From Rhodanobacter denitrificans (GTDB lineage: Bacteria; Pseudomonadota; Gammaproteobacteria; Xanthomonadales; Rhodanobacteraceae): DNA of 55,474 bases. Both the position numbers and the translations under genes were made by a program. Under the pieces are notes generated by a model. That model was given only the letters and a program-made list of their open reading frames with translations, did no database searches and was not told where the DNA came from. The DNA lies in the NCBI GenBank assembly GCA_017848855.1, contig JAFIHF010000047.1:1-55474 (forward strand). Reading direction: 5' to 3'. This document shows positions 27,583 to 38,224 of this stretch, one piece after another (position 1 is the first letter of the stretch; every line of letters starts with the position of its first letter).

Positions 27583-30251
27583 GCAGGCTCGGCAGGCACG
27601 TCGGGCAGCGGCAGGCTGATGCGGATGGTGGTACCGCCACCCTCGCGCTGCAAGGCCTCCACGCTGCCGCCGTGTGCACCGATCATGCCGCGGCAGATCG
27701 CCAGCCCCAGTCCCGTGCCCTGGCTGGCGCGATCGCCGCGCGACACCGAATAGAACATGTCGAAGATGCGCGCGCGTTCCTCCTCCGGGATGCCGGGGCC
27801 GCGGTCGCCCACGTCCAGCAGCAGGCGGGCGCCGTCGACGCGGGCGGTCACCGTCACCGGCTGTTCCGGCGGCGAGAAGCGCGCGGCGTTCTCCAGGATG
27901 TTGAACAGCGCCTGCTCGATCAGCGCGGGGTGCACGTAGAGCAGCACGGTGTCGCGCGGCAAGGCGGTGTCCACGCGCACCGCGGGAAACAGCTTGTGCA
28001 GGCGCGTCACCGCGGCGGCCACGATCTCGGCCACGTCGACCCAGTCGCGGTTGAGCTTGAGCGTGCCGTGGCCGAGCCGGGTCATGTCGAGCAGGTTCTG
28101 GATGTAGCGATCCAGCCGCTGGCCTTCGCTGAGGATCGCCTCCAGCAGTTCGCGGCGCTCGGCCGGCGGCAGTTTGTCTTCGTAGTCGACCAGGGTGCCG
28201 GCCGCGCCGATCATCGAGGACAGCGGCGAGCGCAGGTCGTGCGACACCGAGGACAGCAGCGCGCTGCGCAGGCGCTCGGTCTCGCCCTGCACGCGCGCGC
28301 CTTCCAGCTCCTCGGCCAGCCGCGCACGCGCCAGTGCCTGGCCGATGTCCTGCACCATCGCCAGCGCGAGGCTGCGACGATCTGGGTCGGGCTCGCCCGC
28401 GTCGGGCGGGAAGCGCAGCGCGGCCACGCCGAGGCGCTGCTCCTCGCCGCCCAGCGGCAGCAGCCAGTACGGCGCGGCGTTCAGGGTGTCGGTGTAGCGG
28501 CCGGCCGGCGTGGCGTGGCGCTCGCACCAGTCGGCGGCGGCGAGGTCCTGCGGCTGCAGCTGCAGGTCGTGCGGCTCCGCCGCCGCCAGTTGCAGGGCGC
28601 CGCCGGCATCGCGCGCCAGCAGCGCGGCCGCGCAGGGCAGCGCCTTCGCCAGTGCCGCGGCGCCCACCACGCGGATGCCGTCGGCGTCGGCGCTGACGGC
28701 CAGCTGCTGGCCCAGGGTGAGCAGGGCGCGCGCATGCGCGTGCGCGGTGCGCAGCGATTCCACCTGCTGCGCCAGCCGCGTGGCCAGCCGGCTGCAGACC
28801 AGCGCCGCGACCAGGAACAGGCACACCGCCAGCACGTCGTCGGGGCTGGCGATCTGCAGCGAGTAGAGCGGCGGCGCGAAGAAGAAGTTGTAGCAGACGA
28901 AGCACAGGATGGCCGTATAGACGGCCACTGCCATGCGCGTGCGCACCGCCACCACCAGCACGGCGGTGAGGAAGATCAGCGACAGGTTCGCCACCGACAG
29001 GTAGCGCTGGCCGACGAAACCCAGCGCCAGCGCCGCCAGCGTGGCCAGCGTGGCGTAGAGGTATTCGCCGCGCCGGCCGACGCCGCCCGGCAGGTTCGGC
29101 AGGCGCAACCGCCGGCGCGAGGCCGCGCGCTCGGCCGGGGTGGCGACGATGGTGAGTTCCAGGTGCTCGCCGCGGCGCAGCAGCTGCTGGGTCAGCGAAC
29201 GGCCGAACATGCGCGCGAACAGCCGCTCGCGCGTGCGCGCCAGCAGGATCTGCCCCGCGCCTTCGCGCTCGGCATGCGCCAGCAGCTCGTCGACCACGGC
29301 ATGCCCGCGCAGCACCACCGCATCGCCGCCGAGGCGCCGCGCCAGCCGCATCGCGGCGTCCAGCCGCTCGCGCCGCGCAGCGTCCAGGCCCGCGCCGGTG
29401 TCCACGAAGGCCACGCCCCACGGCACGCCGCGGCGCTCGGCCACGCGCCGCGCCACGCGCACCAGGTAGTCGCTCTGCGCCTGGCCGTCGATCGCCGCCA
29501 GCACGCGGCGGCGCACCGGCATCGCGCCGCCGCGCGCCAGCATCGCGCCGCGCAGGTCGCTCTCCACGTGGCTGGCCACGGTGTCCATCGACAGCTCGCG
29601 CAGCGCGGCGAGGTTGGTCGGCGAGAAGAACGCGTCCAGCGCCGCGGCCGCGGTTTCCGGCACGTAGACCTTGCCCTGCTTCAGGCGCTGGATCAGCTCG
29701 CGCGGCGGCAGGTCGATCAGCACGATGTCGCGCGCGCGGTCGAGGAAGGCGTCCGGCACGCGCTCGCGCACCGCGATGCCGGTGATCCGCCGCACCTGGT
29801 CGTTGAGGCTTTCGAGGTGCTGCACGTTGAGCGCGGTGTAGACCTCGATGCCGGCGTCGAGCAGCTCGGCGATGTCCTGCCAGCGGCGCTCGTGGCGGCC
29901 GCCGGGCAGGTTGGTGTGCGCCAGCTCGTCCACCAGCAGCACCGCCGGCTTGCGCGCCAGCGCGGCGTCGAGGTCGAACTCCTCGAAGTCGCGACCGCGG
30001 TACTCCACGTGCCGGCGCGGCAGCACTTCCAGCCCTTCCAGCAACGCCGCGGTCTCCGCGCGGCCGTGGGTCTCGACCAGCCCCACCACCACGTCCACAC
30101 CCTGCTTCTTCAGCTCGCGCGCGGCCGACAGCATCGCCCAGGTCTTGCCCACGCCGGGAGCGGCGCCGAGGAAGATCTTCAGGCGTCGCCGCCCGTCGTT
30201 GGCGACGTCGAGCAGGGCGTCGGCGCGAGCTTCGCGGGTGGCGTCGGTCAT
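27579..30251 (-). CDS. kdpD: Sensor histidine kinase KdpD
   Basis: 890 residues with the full KdpD layout: N-terminal KdpD domain with Walker A FLGAAPGVGKTW (about 27-38) and DELAHTNLPGGRHERRWQDI, a universal-stress-protein-like domain (about 250-370), four closely spaced membrane helices (about 400-490), a GAF-like region, HisKA with SSVSHDLRSPLSSM, and an HATPase ending QGTGLGLAICRGM. Senses low potassium and ionic strength and phosphorylates KdpE. Starts 9 bases after the kdpC stop. Confidence 0.97.
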   Translation of the reverse strand: MTDATREARADALLDVANDGRRRLKIFLGAAPGVGKTWAMLSAARELKKQGVDVVVGLVETHGRAETAALLEGLEVLPRRHVEYRGRDFEEFDLDAALARKPAVLLVDELAHTNLPGGRHERRWQDIAELLDAGIEVYTALNVQHLESLNDQVRRITGIAVRERVPDAFLDRARDIVLIDLPPRELIQRLKQGKVYVPETAAAALDAFFSPTNLAALRELSMDTVASHVESDLRGAMLARGGAMPVRRRVLAAIDGQAQSDYLVRVARRVAERRGVPWGVAFVDTGAGLDAARRERLDAAMRLARRLGGDAVVLRGHAVVDELLAHAEREGAGQILLARTRERLFARMFGRSLTQQLLRRGEHLELTIVATPAERAASRRRLRLPNLPGGVGRRGEYLYATLATLAALALGFVGQRYLSVANLSLIFLTAVLVVAVRTRMAVAVYTAILCFVCYNFFFAPPLYSLQIASPDDVLAVCLFLVAALVCSRLATRLAQQVESLRTAHAHARALLTLGQQLAVSADADGIRVVGAAALAKALPCAAALLARDAGGALQLAAAEPHDLQLQPQDLAAADWCERHATPAGRYTDTLNAAPYWLLPLGGEEQRLGVAALRFPPDAGEPDPDRRSLALAMVQDIGQALARARLAEELEGARVQGETERLRSALLSSVSHDLRSPLSSMIGAAGTLVDYEDKLPPAERRELLEAILSEGQRLDRYIQNLLDMTRLGHGTLKLNRDWVDVAEIVAAAVTRLHKLFPAVRVDTALPRDTVLLYVHPALIEQALFNILENAARFSPPEQPVTVTARVDGARLLLDVGDRGPGIPEEERARIFDMFYSVSRGDRASQGTGLGLAICRGMIGAHGGSVEALQREGGGTTIRISLPLPDVPAEPA

Positions 30252-30260
30252 GTGCCTACG

Positions 30261-30848
30261 TTAGCCATGCGCCGGCAGCGCATCCAGCGCCAGGTTGAGT
30301 TCGAGCACGTTCACCCGCGGCTCGCCCAGCACGCCGAACTGGCGGCCATGCGTGTGCCGCGCCACCAGCGCCTGCACTTCGGCCGGCGGCAGGCCGCGGG
30401 CGCGCGCCACCCGCGCCAGCTGGTACTGCGCCGCCGCCGGGCTGATCTCCGGATCGAGGCCACTGCCGGACGCAGTGACCAGATCCACCGGGATCGGCGC
30501 ACGATTGCCGGGATCGGCCGCCTGCAACGCGGCGATGCGCTGCTTCGCCGCGTCGGCCAGCGCCGGGTTGGTCGGGCCGAGGTTGGAGCCGTTGGAGGCG
30601 GTGCCGTTGTACCCCTGCGGCGCGGTGGCCGACGGCCGGCCCCAGAAGTACTTCGGCGCGGTGAACTGCTGCCCGATCAGCGCGGAACCGACCGGCTTGC
30701 CGTCCTTCACGATCACGCTGCCGTTGGCCTGCAGCGGAAAGAACGCCTGCGCCAGTCCGGTGACCGCGAGCGGATAGGCGAGGCCGGTCAGCACGGTCAG
30801 CAGGATCAGCAAGGTCAGTGCGGGACGCAAAAGTGGAAGTGTGCGCAT
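30261..30848 (-). CDS. kdpC: Potassium-transporting ATPase subunit C
   Basis: 195 residues with one N-terminal membrane helix ([20 protein letters not shown]) and a periplasmic domain with family motifs [41 protein letters not shown] and [20 protein letters not shown]. Couples KdpA and KdpB. Unusually it is separated from kdpB by about 1.2 kb holding a porin gene and a small ORF; an 87-base spacer with two hairpins precedes it. Confidence 0.97.
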   Translation of the reverse strand: MRTLPLLRPALTLLILLTVLTGLAYPLAVTGLAQAFFPLQANGSVIVKDGKPVGSALIGQQFTAPKYFWGRPSATAPQGYNGTASNGSNLGPTNPALADAAKQRIAALQAADPGNRAPIPVDLVTASGSGLDPEISPAAAQYQLARVARARGLPPAEVQALVARHTHGRQFGVLGEPRVNVLELNLALDALPAHG

Positions 30849-30874
30849 GGTGGTGGCCAGTTTTTTTGAGAAGT

Positions 30875-30892
30875 GCGGCCACGGATGGCCGC
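30875..30892. other. Hairpin in the porin-kdpC spacer
   Basis: Perfect 7-bp stem GCGGCCA (30875-30881) / TGGCCGC (30886-30892) with a CGGA loop, in the 87-base gap between the porin stop and the kdpC start. A second palindrome, GCGATC...GATCGC, lies close by near 30906-30923. No T-run follows on the minus strand, so an attenuator, RNA-processing site or pause is as likely as a terminator. Confidence 0.4.
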
Positions 30893-30935
30893 CTTTTGAT
30901 ACTCGCGATCATGGATCGATCGCAAAAGAAAAAAT

Positions 30936-31757
30936 CTAAAAACTCCCCTGCAGCATCAGCATGCCGCGCGTGCCGCCCACATTGAGTGTGTCGGCAGCGT
31001 TCTGGAAGCTGGCGGTGTGGCGGTAGAAGCGGTCGTTGCTGGCGTGGGTGACCACGCCGAGCAGCGTCCAGTGCGGATTGATCACGTACTTGGCACCCAC
31101 GCCGACATCGGCGTAGCTGGGGTCGCGCGCGCCGTCGGCGTTCGGCACCGCCAGTTCGGTGCTGTAGAAGGTGTAGCCCAGGTGCAGGGTCAGGCTCCAC
31201 TGCGGGTTCAGCGGCCAGGCGCCTTCCAGCATCAGATAACTGGTGCCCTTGGAGTTGCCGCGGTAGCCCTGTTCGCGGTCCGCGCCGAAGTAGTCGGTGA
31301 GCGCGTAGCTGTATTTCAGCGTCCACAGCTTCCAGCCGAGCGCCACGTTCGCCTCGCCGGTATTGAGCGAGCGCGCCGGCAGGCCGGCGTGGTCGAGGTT
31401 GGCGCCGGGGTAGAAGTAGCCGTACAGGCCGGCACGCCACGACCAGTCGGCGTTGATCGAGCGGCCGTAGCTGCCGTACAGGTCGAGCTCCATCGCGCCG
31501 CCCGGATAGCTGTGCTCGCTGATGCTGGAGCCCCACACCCCGGCGGCGAAGCCGTTGGCGGCGGCAAGGTCGGCGCCGCCCTGCACCGCCGGCTTGCCCC
31601 AGCTCTGGCTGAGGCCGCGGAAGATGTAGTCGGAGGTGAGTTCCAGATTGCCGGTGACGGTGGTGGCCGGTGCGTCGTCCGCGCGCGCTTGTGTCGCGCC
31701 AAGCATCGCGGCCAGCCCCAGCGTTGCAACAAAACAGTGCATTCGTGTGTTGAGCAT
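30936..31757 (-). CDS. TorF-like outer-membrane porin in the kdp cluster
   Basis: 273 residues. Sec signal to about residue 27 (FVATLGLAAMLGATQARAD), then an all-beta protein with the hallmark start VTGNLELTSDYIFRGLSQS seen in the TIGR02001/TorF putative porin family, and a C-terminal Phe (LMLQGSF) typical of outer-membrane barrels. Start at 31757 has GAGGG upstream. Lies between kdpB and kdpC on the same strand, suggesting co-regulation with potassium uptake, perhaps allowing K+ through the outer membrane; function inferred. Confidence 0.85.
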   Translation of the reverse strand: MLNTRMHCFVATLGLAAMLGATQARADDAPATTVTGNLELTSDYIFRGLSQSWGKPAVQGGADLAAANGFAAGVWGSSISEHSYPGGAMELDLYGSYGRSINADWSWRAGLYGYFYPGANLDHAGLPARSLNTGEANVALGWKLWTLKYSYALTDYFGADREQGYRGNSKGTSYLMLEGAWPLNPQWSLTLHLGYTFYSTELAVPNADGARDPSYADVGVGAKYVINPHWTLLGVVTHASNDRFYRHTASFQNAADTLNVGGTRGMLMLQGSF

Positions 31758-31783
31758 GCTGCCCTCTGGTGAGTTCGTGATGG

Positions 31784-31978
31784 TCAGATACCGGCGTAAC
31801 CGCCGAGTACATAGGCTTCGGCATCCGCTGCCTCGTCCGACGATGCACGGGCTGTGCCAGCGCGCACCGACGGCAGCGTGATCGCCACGTCGCACAAGGC
31901 GTCGTCGGTCGACACGCGCAGCTCCATGCCCGGATGCGTGTCGTCGGGCAGCGAAAGCGAGAGTTTCAGCGTTTGCAT
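31784..31978 (-). CDS. Small acidic protein of 64 residues, unknown function
   Basis: Begins MQTLKLSLSLPDDTHPGMEL and ends YVLGGYAGI. No signal peptide, no membrane segment, one Cys; acidic overall with a Ser/Ala/Asp/Glu-rich stretch before the tail. A GGAG sequence 7-8 bases before the ATG and tight position 26 bases before the porin gene argue it is real. I do not recognise the family. Possible regulator or accessory of the Kdp system, by location only; a precursor peptide is conceivable but no modifying enzymes are nearby. Confidence 0.55.
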   Translation of the reverse strand: MQTLKLSLSLPDDTHPGMELRVSTDDALCDVAITLPSVRAGTARASSDEAADAEAYVLGGYAGI

Positions 31979-32000
31979 GACAGAGCTCCATGAAGTGGAG

Positions 32001-32080
32001 TCGTCATCCCGGCGCAGGCCGGGATCCAGGCTCCTCGGTACAACCAAGCAACTGGATTCCGGCCTTCGCCGGAATGACGA
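32001..32080. repeat. REP-like imperfect palindrome inside the kdp cluster
   Basis: Two inverted arms of 27 bases, starting GTCATCCCGGCGCAGGCCGG (32003-32029) and CTGGATTCCGGCCTTCGCCG (32052-32078), match at 24 of 27 positions with a 22-base spacer. This type of GTCATTCCxGC palindrome is widespread between genes in Proteobacteria. It sits in the gap between kdpB and the 64-residue ORF and would form a strong hairpin in kdp mRNA. Confidence 0.85.
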
Positions 32081-32090
32081 GCAAAAGAAA

Positions 32091-34163
<2,073 letters not shown>

Positions 34164-34181
34164 CGAAGTATCCCGAATGGA

Positions 34182-35996
34182 TCAGTGCGCCGACATCAGG
34201 TATTCGGCGATGGGGCCCAGCGCCAGCGCCGGCAGGAAGGTCAGCGCGCCGACCACGATCACCACGCAGGCCAGCAGCGTGACGAACAGCGGCGTGTGCG
34301 TGGGCAGCGTGCCGGCGGATTCCGGCACGTGCCGCTTGGCGGCCAGCGCCCCGGCCATCGCCAGCATCGCGATCGCCAGCGGGAAGCGCGCCAGGAACAT
34401 GCACACGCCCAGCAGCACGTTCCAGAACGGCGTGTTCGCGGAGAGCCCGGCGAACGCGCTGCCGTTGTTGTTCGAAGCCGAACTGACCGCGTAGAGGATC
34501 TCGCTGAAGCCGTGCGCGCCGGGGTTGGCGATGCCCGCCACGCCCGCCGGCAGCAGCACCGCGATCGCCGTGCAGATCACCACCAGCGCGCACGGCAGCA
34601 GCACCGCGAGGCTGGCCATCTTCATCTCGTAGGCCTCGATCTTCTTGCCGAGGTATTCCGGCGTGCGGCCCACCATGAGGCCGGCGATGAATACCGCCAC
34701 CACGGCGAAGGCCAGCATGCCGTACAGGCCCGAACCCACGCCGCCGAAGATCACCTCGCCCAGCTGCATCAGCCACATCGGGATCAGCCCGCCCAGCGGC
34801 GTGAGCGAATCGTGCATCGCGTTCACCGCGCCGCACGAGGCCGCCGTGGTGATCGCGGCGAACAGGCCGCTGGCGGCGATGCCGAAGCGGGTCTCCTTGC
34901 CCTCCATGTTGCCGCCGGCCTGCAGCGCGGAAGGCTGCTGGTCCACCAGGTGCTGCGCCACCAGGCCGTGCAGCGCCGGGTTGCCGGCCTGCTCGGCGGC
35001 GACCAGGCCCACCGTCAGCGGCACGAAGATCACCAGCATGGTGGCGAGGATCGCCCAGCCCTGGCGCCGGTCGCCGACCATCTGGCCGAACATCACGCAC
35101 AGCCCGCCGGGGATCAGGAAGATCGCCAGCATCTCGATGAAATTCGAGAACGGCGTGGGGTTTTCGTACGGATGCGCCGAGTTCGCGTTGAAGAAGCCGC
35201 CGCCGTTGGTGCCGAGCATCTTGATCGCCACCTGCGAGGCCGCCGGCCCCATCGGCAGGGTCTGCGTGGTGAGCTGCGCCGGTCGGGTTTCCGGATTGCC
35301 GGCGGCATCCTTGACGGGATTGCCGGCCGCGTCGGTCACCGGCTGGGCATAGCTGCTGGCCTGCACCACCGGCACGTCCACGTAGGGCTTGAGGTTCTGC
35401 ACCACGCCCTGCGAGGCCAGCAGCAGCGCGAGCAGCAGCGACAACGGCAGCAGCACGTACAGCACGCTGCGGGTCAGGTCGACCCAGAAATTGCCCAGCG
35501 CCGCCGCGCCGCGCCGCACGAAGCCGCGCACCACCGCCACCAGCACCGCGATGCCGGTCGCCGCCGAGAGGAAATTCTGCACCGCCAGCCCCAGCATCTG
35601 GGTCAGGTAGCTCATCGTGGATTCGCCGCTGTAGCCCTGCCAGTTGGTGTTGGTGGCAAAACTTATGGACGTGTTCATCGCCGAATCCGGCGCCACGTTG
35701 CCGAAGTGCTGCGGGTTCAGCGGCAGCCACAGCTGCACGCGCTGCAGCAGATACACGACCAGCAAACCCAGCACGTTGAACAGCAGCATGGCCAGCGCGT
35801 AGCGCTTCCAGCCCATGTCCTCCTCGCCGCGGATGCCGCAGAGGCGGTACAGCACGCGTTCGACGCCGCTGCCGAGGCGCGTCACGCGGTTCGGCGTATC
35901 GGCGAACACGAGGGTCATGTAGCTGCCCATCGGCTTGAGCAGCAGCAACAGCACGACCAGGTACAGGCCGACCTGGATGACATCGTTGGCGGTCAT
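34182..35996 (-). CDS. kdpA: Potassium-transporting ATPase subunit A
   Basis: 604 residues, multi-spanning K+-binding subunit of the Kdp complex with four pore-loop repeats (for example GTNGGGFFNANSAHPYENP, TAASCGAVNAMHDSLTPLGG, SSASNNNGSAFAGLSANTPF). Ends with LALGPIAEYLMSAH. Slightly longer than E. coli KdpA (557) because of an insert near VQASSYAQPVTDAAGNPVKD, a small repeat of DAAGNP units at about 235-255. ATG overlaps the kdpF stop by 4 bases. Confidence 0.97.
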   Translation of the reverse strand: MTANDVIQVGLYLVVLLLLLKPMGSYMTLVFADTPNRVTRLGSGVERVLYRLCGIRGEEDMGWKRYALAMLLFNVLGLLVVYLLQRVQLWLPLNPQHFGNVAPDSAMNTSISFATNTNWQGYSGESTMSYLTQMLGLAVQNFLSAATGIAVLVAVVRGFVRRGAAALGNFWVDLTRSVLYVLLPLSLLLALLLASQGVVQNLKPYVDVPVVQASSYAQPVTDAAGNPVKDAAGNPETRPAQLTTQTLPMGPAASQVAIKMLGTNGGGFFNANSAHPYENPTPFSNFIEMLAIFLIPGGLCVMFGQMVGDRRQGWAILATMLVIFVPLTVGLVAAEQAGNPALHGLVAQHLVDQQPSALQAGGNMEGKETRFGIAASGLFAAITTAASCGAVNAMHDSLTPLGGLIPMWLMQLGEVIFGGVGSGLYGMLAFAVVAVFIAGLMVGRTPEYLGKKIEAYEMKMASLAVLLPCALVVICTAIAVLLPAGVAGIANPGAHGFSEILYAVSSASNNNGSAFAGLSANTPFWNVLLGVCMFLARFPLAIAMLAMAGALAAKRHVPESAGTLPTHTPLFVTLLACVVIVVGALTFLPALALGPIAEYLMSAH

Positions 35997-36085
35997 TCAA
36001 ACCACTCCGGCTTGAGCAGGGCCACGCACAGGTAAACGATCAGCAACACCGCGATGACGGCGGCGATGGCGTAGGCGATATGCAT
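35993..36085 (-). CDS. kdpF: KdpF small subunit
   Basis: 30 residues, MHIAYAIAAVIAVLLIVYLC then VALLKPEWFE: a single membrane helix followed by the LLKPExF tail typical of KdpF, which stabilises the KdpABC complex. GGGAG lies 8 bases before the ATG. Its TGA overlaps the kdpA ATG (35993-35996), and it is too short for most gene callers. Confidence 0.9.
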   Translation of the reverse strand: MHIAYAIAAVIAVLLIVYLCVALLKPEWFE

Positions 36086-36137
36086 GCAGACACTCCCGCA
36101 ATGCGATGCGAGTGAGATGGGGGAACGGAGGCGCGGG

Positions 36138-36230
36138 CTAGCGGCGCGGCCCCAGCCGGTCGCAGACCAGCAGGAAGCCGAGCACCGCCGCGCTCAGCAC
36201 GAACAGGAACAGCAGGTAGAGCAGGTCCAT
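36138..36230 (-). CDS. 30-residue single-pass membrane peptide upstream of kdpF
   Basis: MDLLYLLFLFVLSAAVLGFL followed by LVCDRLGPRR. One hydrophobic helix and a basic cytoplasmic tail with a CDRL motif. Peptides of this appearance (membrane helix plus CDRL/CERL) are often seen just before kdpF in other bacteria, to my recollection, without an assigned function. Lies 52 bases upstream of kdpF on the same strand and would be the first gene of the kdp operon. No strong ribosome-binding site, so the call rests on position, composition and the recurring motif. Confidence 0.55.
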   Translation of the reverse strand: MDLLYLLFLFVLSAAVLGFLLVCDRLGPRR

Positions 36231-36463
36231 CGGCGTCGACTCATGGAAACGACGCCGCGCACTGTAGGCAGCGCCGCATAACAAAGGGGTAGCGATCAGC
36301 GGCCGGTGCATATAGAACGCGTAAATTCTTTGCGCCCGGAGGTTCGCCGCTGCCCGGCGCCTGCGGCCCGCTCAAACCATGGCGCGCAGCGAACCCTCGC
36401 CGCCGGTCGGCAGGAAACGGCGCAACGGCAAGCCCGTCGCACCGGCCAGCGGCAGGCTGCCTC

Positions 36464-36469
36464 TATAAT
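36464..36469 (+). promoter_or_regulatory. Probable -10 element of the ispB promoter
   Basis: Perfect TATAAT in GC-rich surroundings, 25 bases before the ispB ATG. The -35 region at the right distance is weak. Transcription would start near 36476. Confidence 0.5.
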
Positions 36470-36494
36470 CCGGGAACCTGCCGACAGCCCGCCC

Positions 36495-37496
36495 ATGAAC
36501 TCGATCCCTGCCGACGCCCTCCGCCCCGCCGACTTCGCCGCCGTGCGCGCGCTCGCCGACGCCGACATGCGCAGCATCGACGCGCTGATCCGCGCGCGGC
36601 TCGCCTCCGACGTGGTGCTGATCAACCAGATCGCCGAGCACATCATCGCCGGCGGCGGCAAGCGGCTGCGGCCGATGCTGCACGCGCTGGCCGCGCGCGC
36701 GGCGGGCTACCGCGGCGACGCGCACGTCAAGCTCGCCGCGGTGATCGAGTTCATCCACACCTCCACCCTGCTGCACGACGACGTGGTGGACGAATCCGGC
36801 CTGCGCCGCGGCCGCCAGACCGCCAACGCGCTGTGGGGCAATGCCGCCAGCGTGCTGGTGGGCGACTTCCTCTATTCGCGCTCGTTCCAGCTGATGGTGG
36901 AACTGGACGACATGCGCGTGATGCGCATCCTCGCCGACACCACCAACACCATCGCCGAGGGCGAGGTGCTGCAGCTGCTCAACATCGGCAACGCCGACGT
37001 GGACGAGGCTGCCTACCTCGCGGTGATCGAGCGCAAGACCGCGGTGCTGTTCGCCGCCGCCACCGAACTGGGCGGCCTGCTCGGCGGCCTGCCCGCGGAA
37101 CAGGTTTCCGCGCTGCGCCGCTACGGCATGGAGCTGGGCTACGCGTTCCAGATCGCCGACGACCTGCTCGACTACACCAGCGACGCCGACACCCTGGGCA
37201 AGAACATCGGCGACGACCTCGCCGAAGGCAAGCCCACCCTGCCGCTGATCTACGCGCTGCAGAGCGCCACGCCGGAACAGGCCGCCTCGCTGCGCCACGC
37301 GATCGAGCACGGCGGACTGGATTCGCTGGACCGCATCGTCGCCGCGATCCGCGACTCCGGCGCGCTGGAACGCACGCAGGCGCGCGCCGAAGCGCACGCC
37401 GCCGCCGCGCACGATGCGCTCGCCGCACTGCCCGCATCAAAGTACCGCGACGCGCTGGCCACGCTGGCCGACTACTCCGTGCAGCGCAGCTACTGA
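36495..37496 (+). CDS. ispB: Polyprenyl (octaprenyl) diphosphate synthase
   Basis: 333 residues, all-helical trans-prenyltransferase making the ubiquinone side chain. GGGKRLRPMLHALAAR, first Asp-rich motif LLHDDVVDES (about 94-103) and second QIADDLLDYTSDADTLGKN (about 222-240) are intact. The ATG at 36495 is preceded by no clear Shine-Dalgarno but by a perfect TATAAT 25 bases upstream, so the leader is short. Divergent from the kdp operon. Confidence 0.95.
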   Translation: MNSIPADALRPADFAAVRALADADMRSIDALIRARLASDVVLINQIAEHIIAGGGKRLRPMLHALAARAAGYRGDAHVKLAAVIEFIHTSTLLHDDVVDESGLRRGRQTANALWGNAASVLVGDFLYSRSFQLMVELDDMRVMRILADTTNTIAEGEVLQLLNIGNADVDEAAYLAVIERKTAVLFAAATELGGLLGGLPAEQVSALRRYGMELGYAFQIADDLLDYTSDADTLGKNIGDDLAEGKPTLPLIYALQSATPEQAASLRHAIEHGGLDSLDRIVAAIRDSGALERTQARAEAHAAAAHDALAALPASKYRDALATLADYSVQRSY

Positions 37497-37534
37497 GAGC
37501 CTGGTTCATGCCATCGCATGGCCCGCTCTGCTCC

Positions 37535-37629
37535 CTCCCCTTCAAGGGGAGGGCCGGGGTGGGGATGGGTTCCACCTGGCGCAGCCCATCCACACCATCC
37601 CCACCCGAACCCTCCCCTTGAAGGGGAGG
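37535..37629. repeat. Long GC-rich inverted repeat between ispB and the Nudix gene
   Basis: CTCCCCTTCAAGGGGAGGGC...GGGGTGGGGATGG is answered by CCATCCCCACC...ACCCTCCCCTTGAAGGGGAG. Each arm itself contains a CCCCTTSAAGGGG palindrome. Related GGGGAGGG-TTGGGGTGGGG blocks recur at about 38229-38310 and 38619-38660, so this is a dispersed intergenic repeat type. It may also terminate ispB transcription. Confidence 0.7.
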
Positions 37630-37657
37630 ACCTTAGAAGCAGGTTCTGGCCACTGCC

Positions 37658-38224
37658 ATGACGACTCCCAGCAACGCACGCCCCGCCGACGCCGACGCGC
37701 CTGAGGAAACCCTGTACCAAGGCCGCTGGCTCAGCCTGCGCCGGCGTGGCCGCTGGGAATACGCCGAACGCAACAACCCCGGCGGCGCCGCCATCATCAT
37801 CGCGGTGACGCCCGACGACCGCGTGCTGTTCGTGGAGCAGTACCGCGTGGCGATCCAGGCCCGCACCATCGAGATGCCCGCGGGCCTGATCGGCGACCTC
37901 GCCGGGCAGGAGGACGAGAACATGCTGCTGGCCGCGCAGCGCGAGCTGGAAGAGGAAACCGGCTGGCGCTCCGACCGCATCGTCTTCCTGCACCAGGGCC
38001 CGTCCTCGGCCGGCATGAGCACCGAGATGATCGCCTACGTGCGCGCGTTCGACCTCGTGAAGGTGGGTGCGGGCGGCGGCGACGCCAGCGAGAACATCGT
38101 GGTGCACGAGGTGCCGCGCCGGCAGGCCGGCGCGTGGTTGTTCGCGCGGGCGGCGGAGGGGTATTCGATCGACCCCAAGTTGTTCGCGGGGTTGTGGTTG
38201 CTGGAGCACGCTCCCGCTGCTTGA
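37658..38224 (+). CDS. Nudix hydrolase, ADP-ribose pyrophosphatase-like
   Basis: 188 residues. The core EMPAGLIG...AAQRELEEETGW is a Nudix box of the ADP-sugar pyrophosphatase subgroup (hydrolysing ADP-ribose to AMP and ribose-5-phosphate) with a slightly longer spacing than the canonical box. GGAAIIIAVTPDDRVLFVEQ and YRVAIQARTIEMPAG are typical of that subgroup. Start at 37658 is the first ATG; no clear ribosome-binding site. Exact substrate unproven. Confidence 0.85.
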   Translation: MTTPSNARPADADAPEETLYQGRWLSLRRRGRWEYAERNNPGGAAIIIAVTPDDRVLFVEQYRVAIQARTIEMPAGLIGDLAGQEDENMLLAAQRELEEETGWRSDRIVFLHQGPSSAGMSTEMIAYVRAFDLVKVGAGGGDASENIVVHEVPRRQAGAWLFARAAEGYSIDPKLFAGLWLLEHAPAA

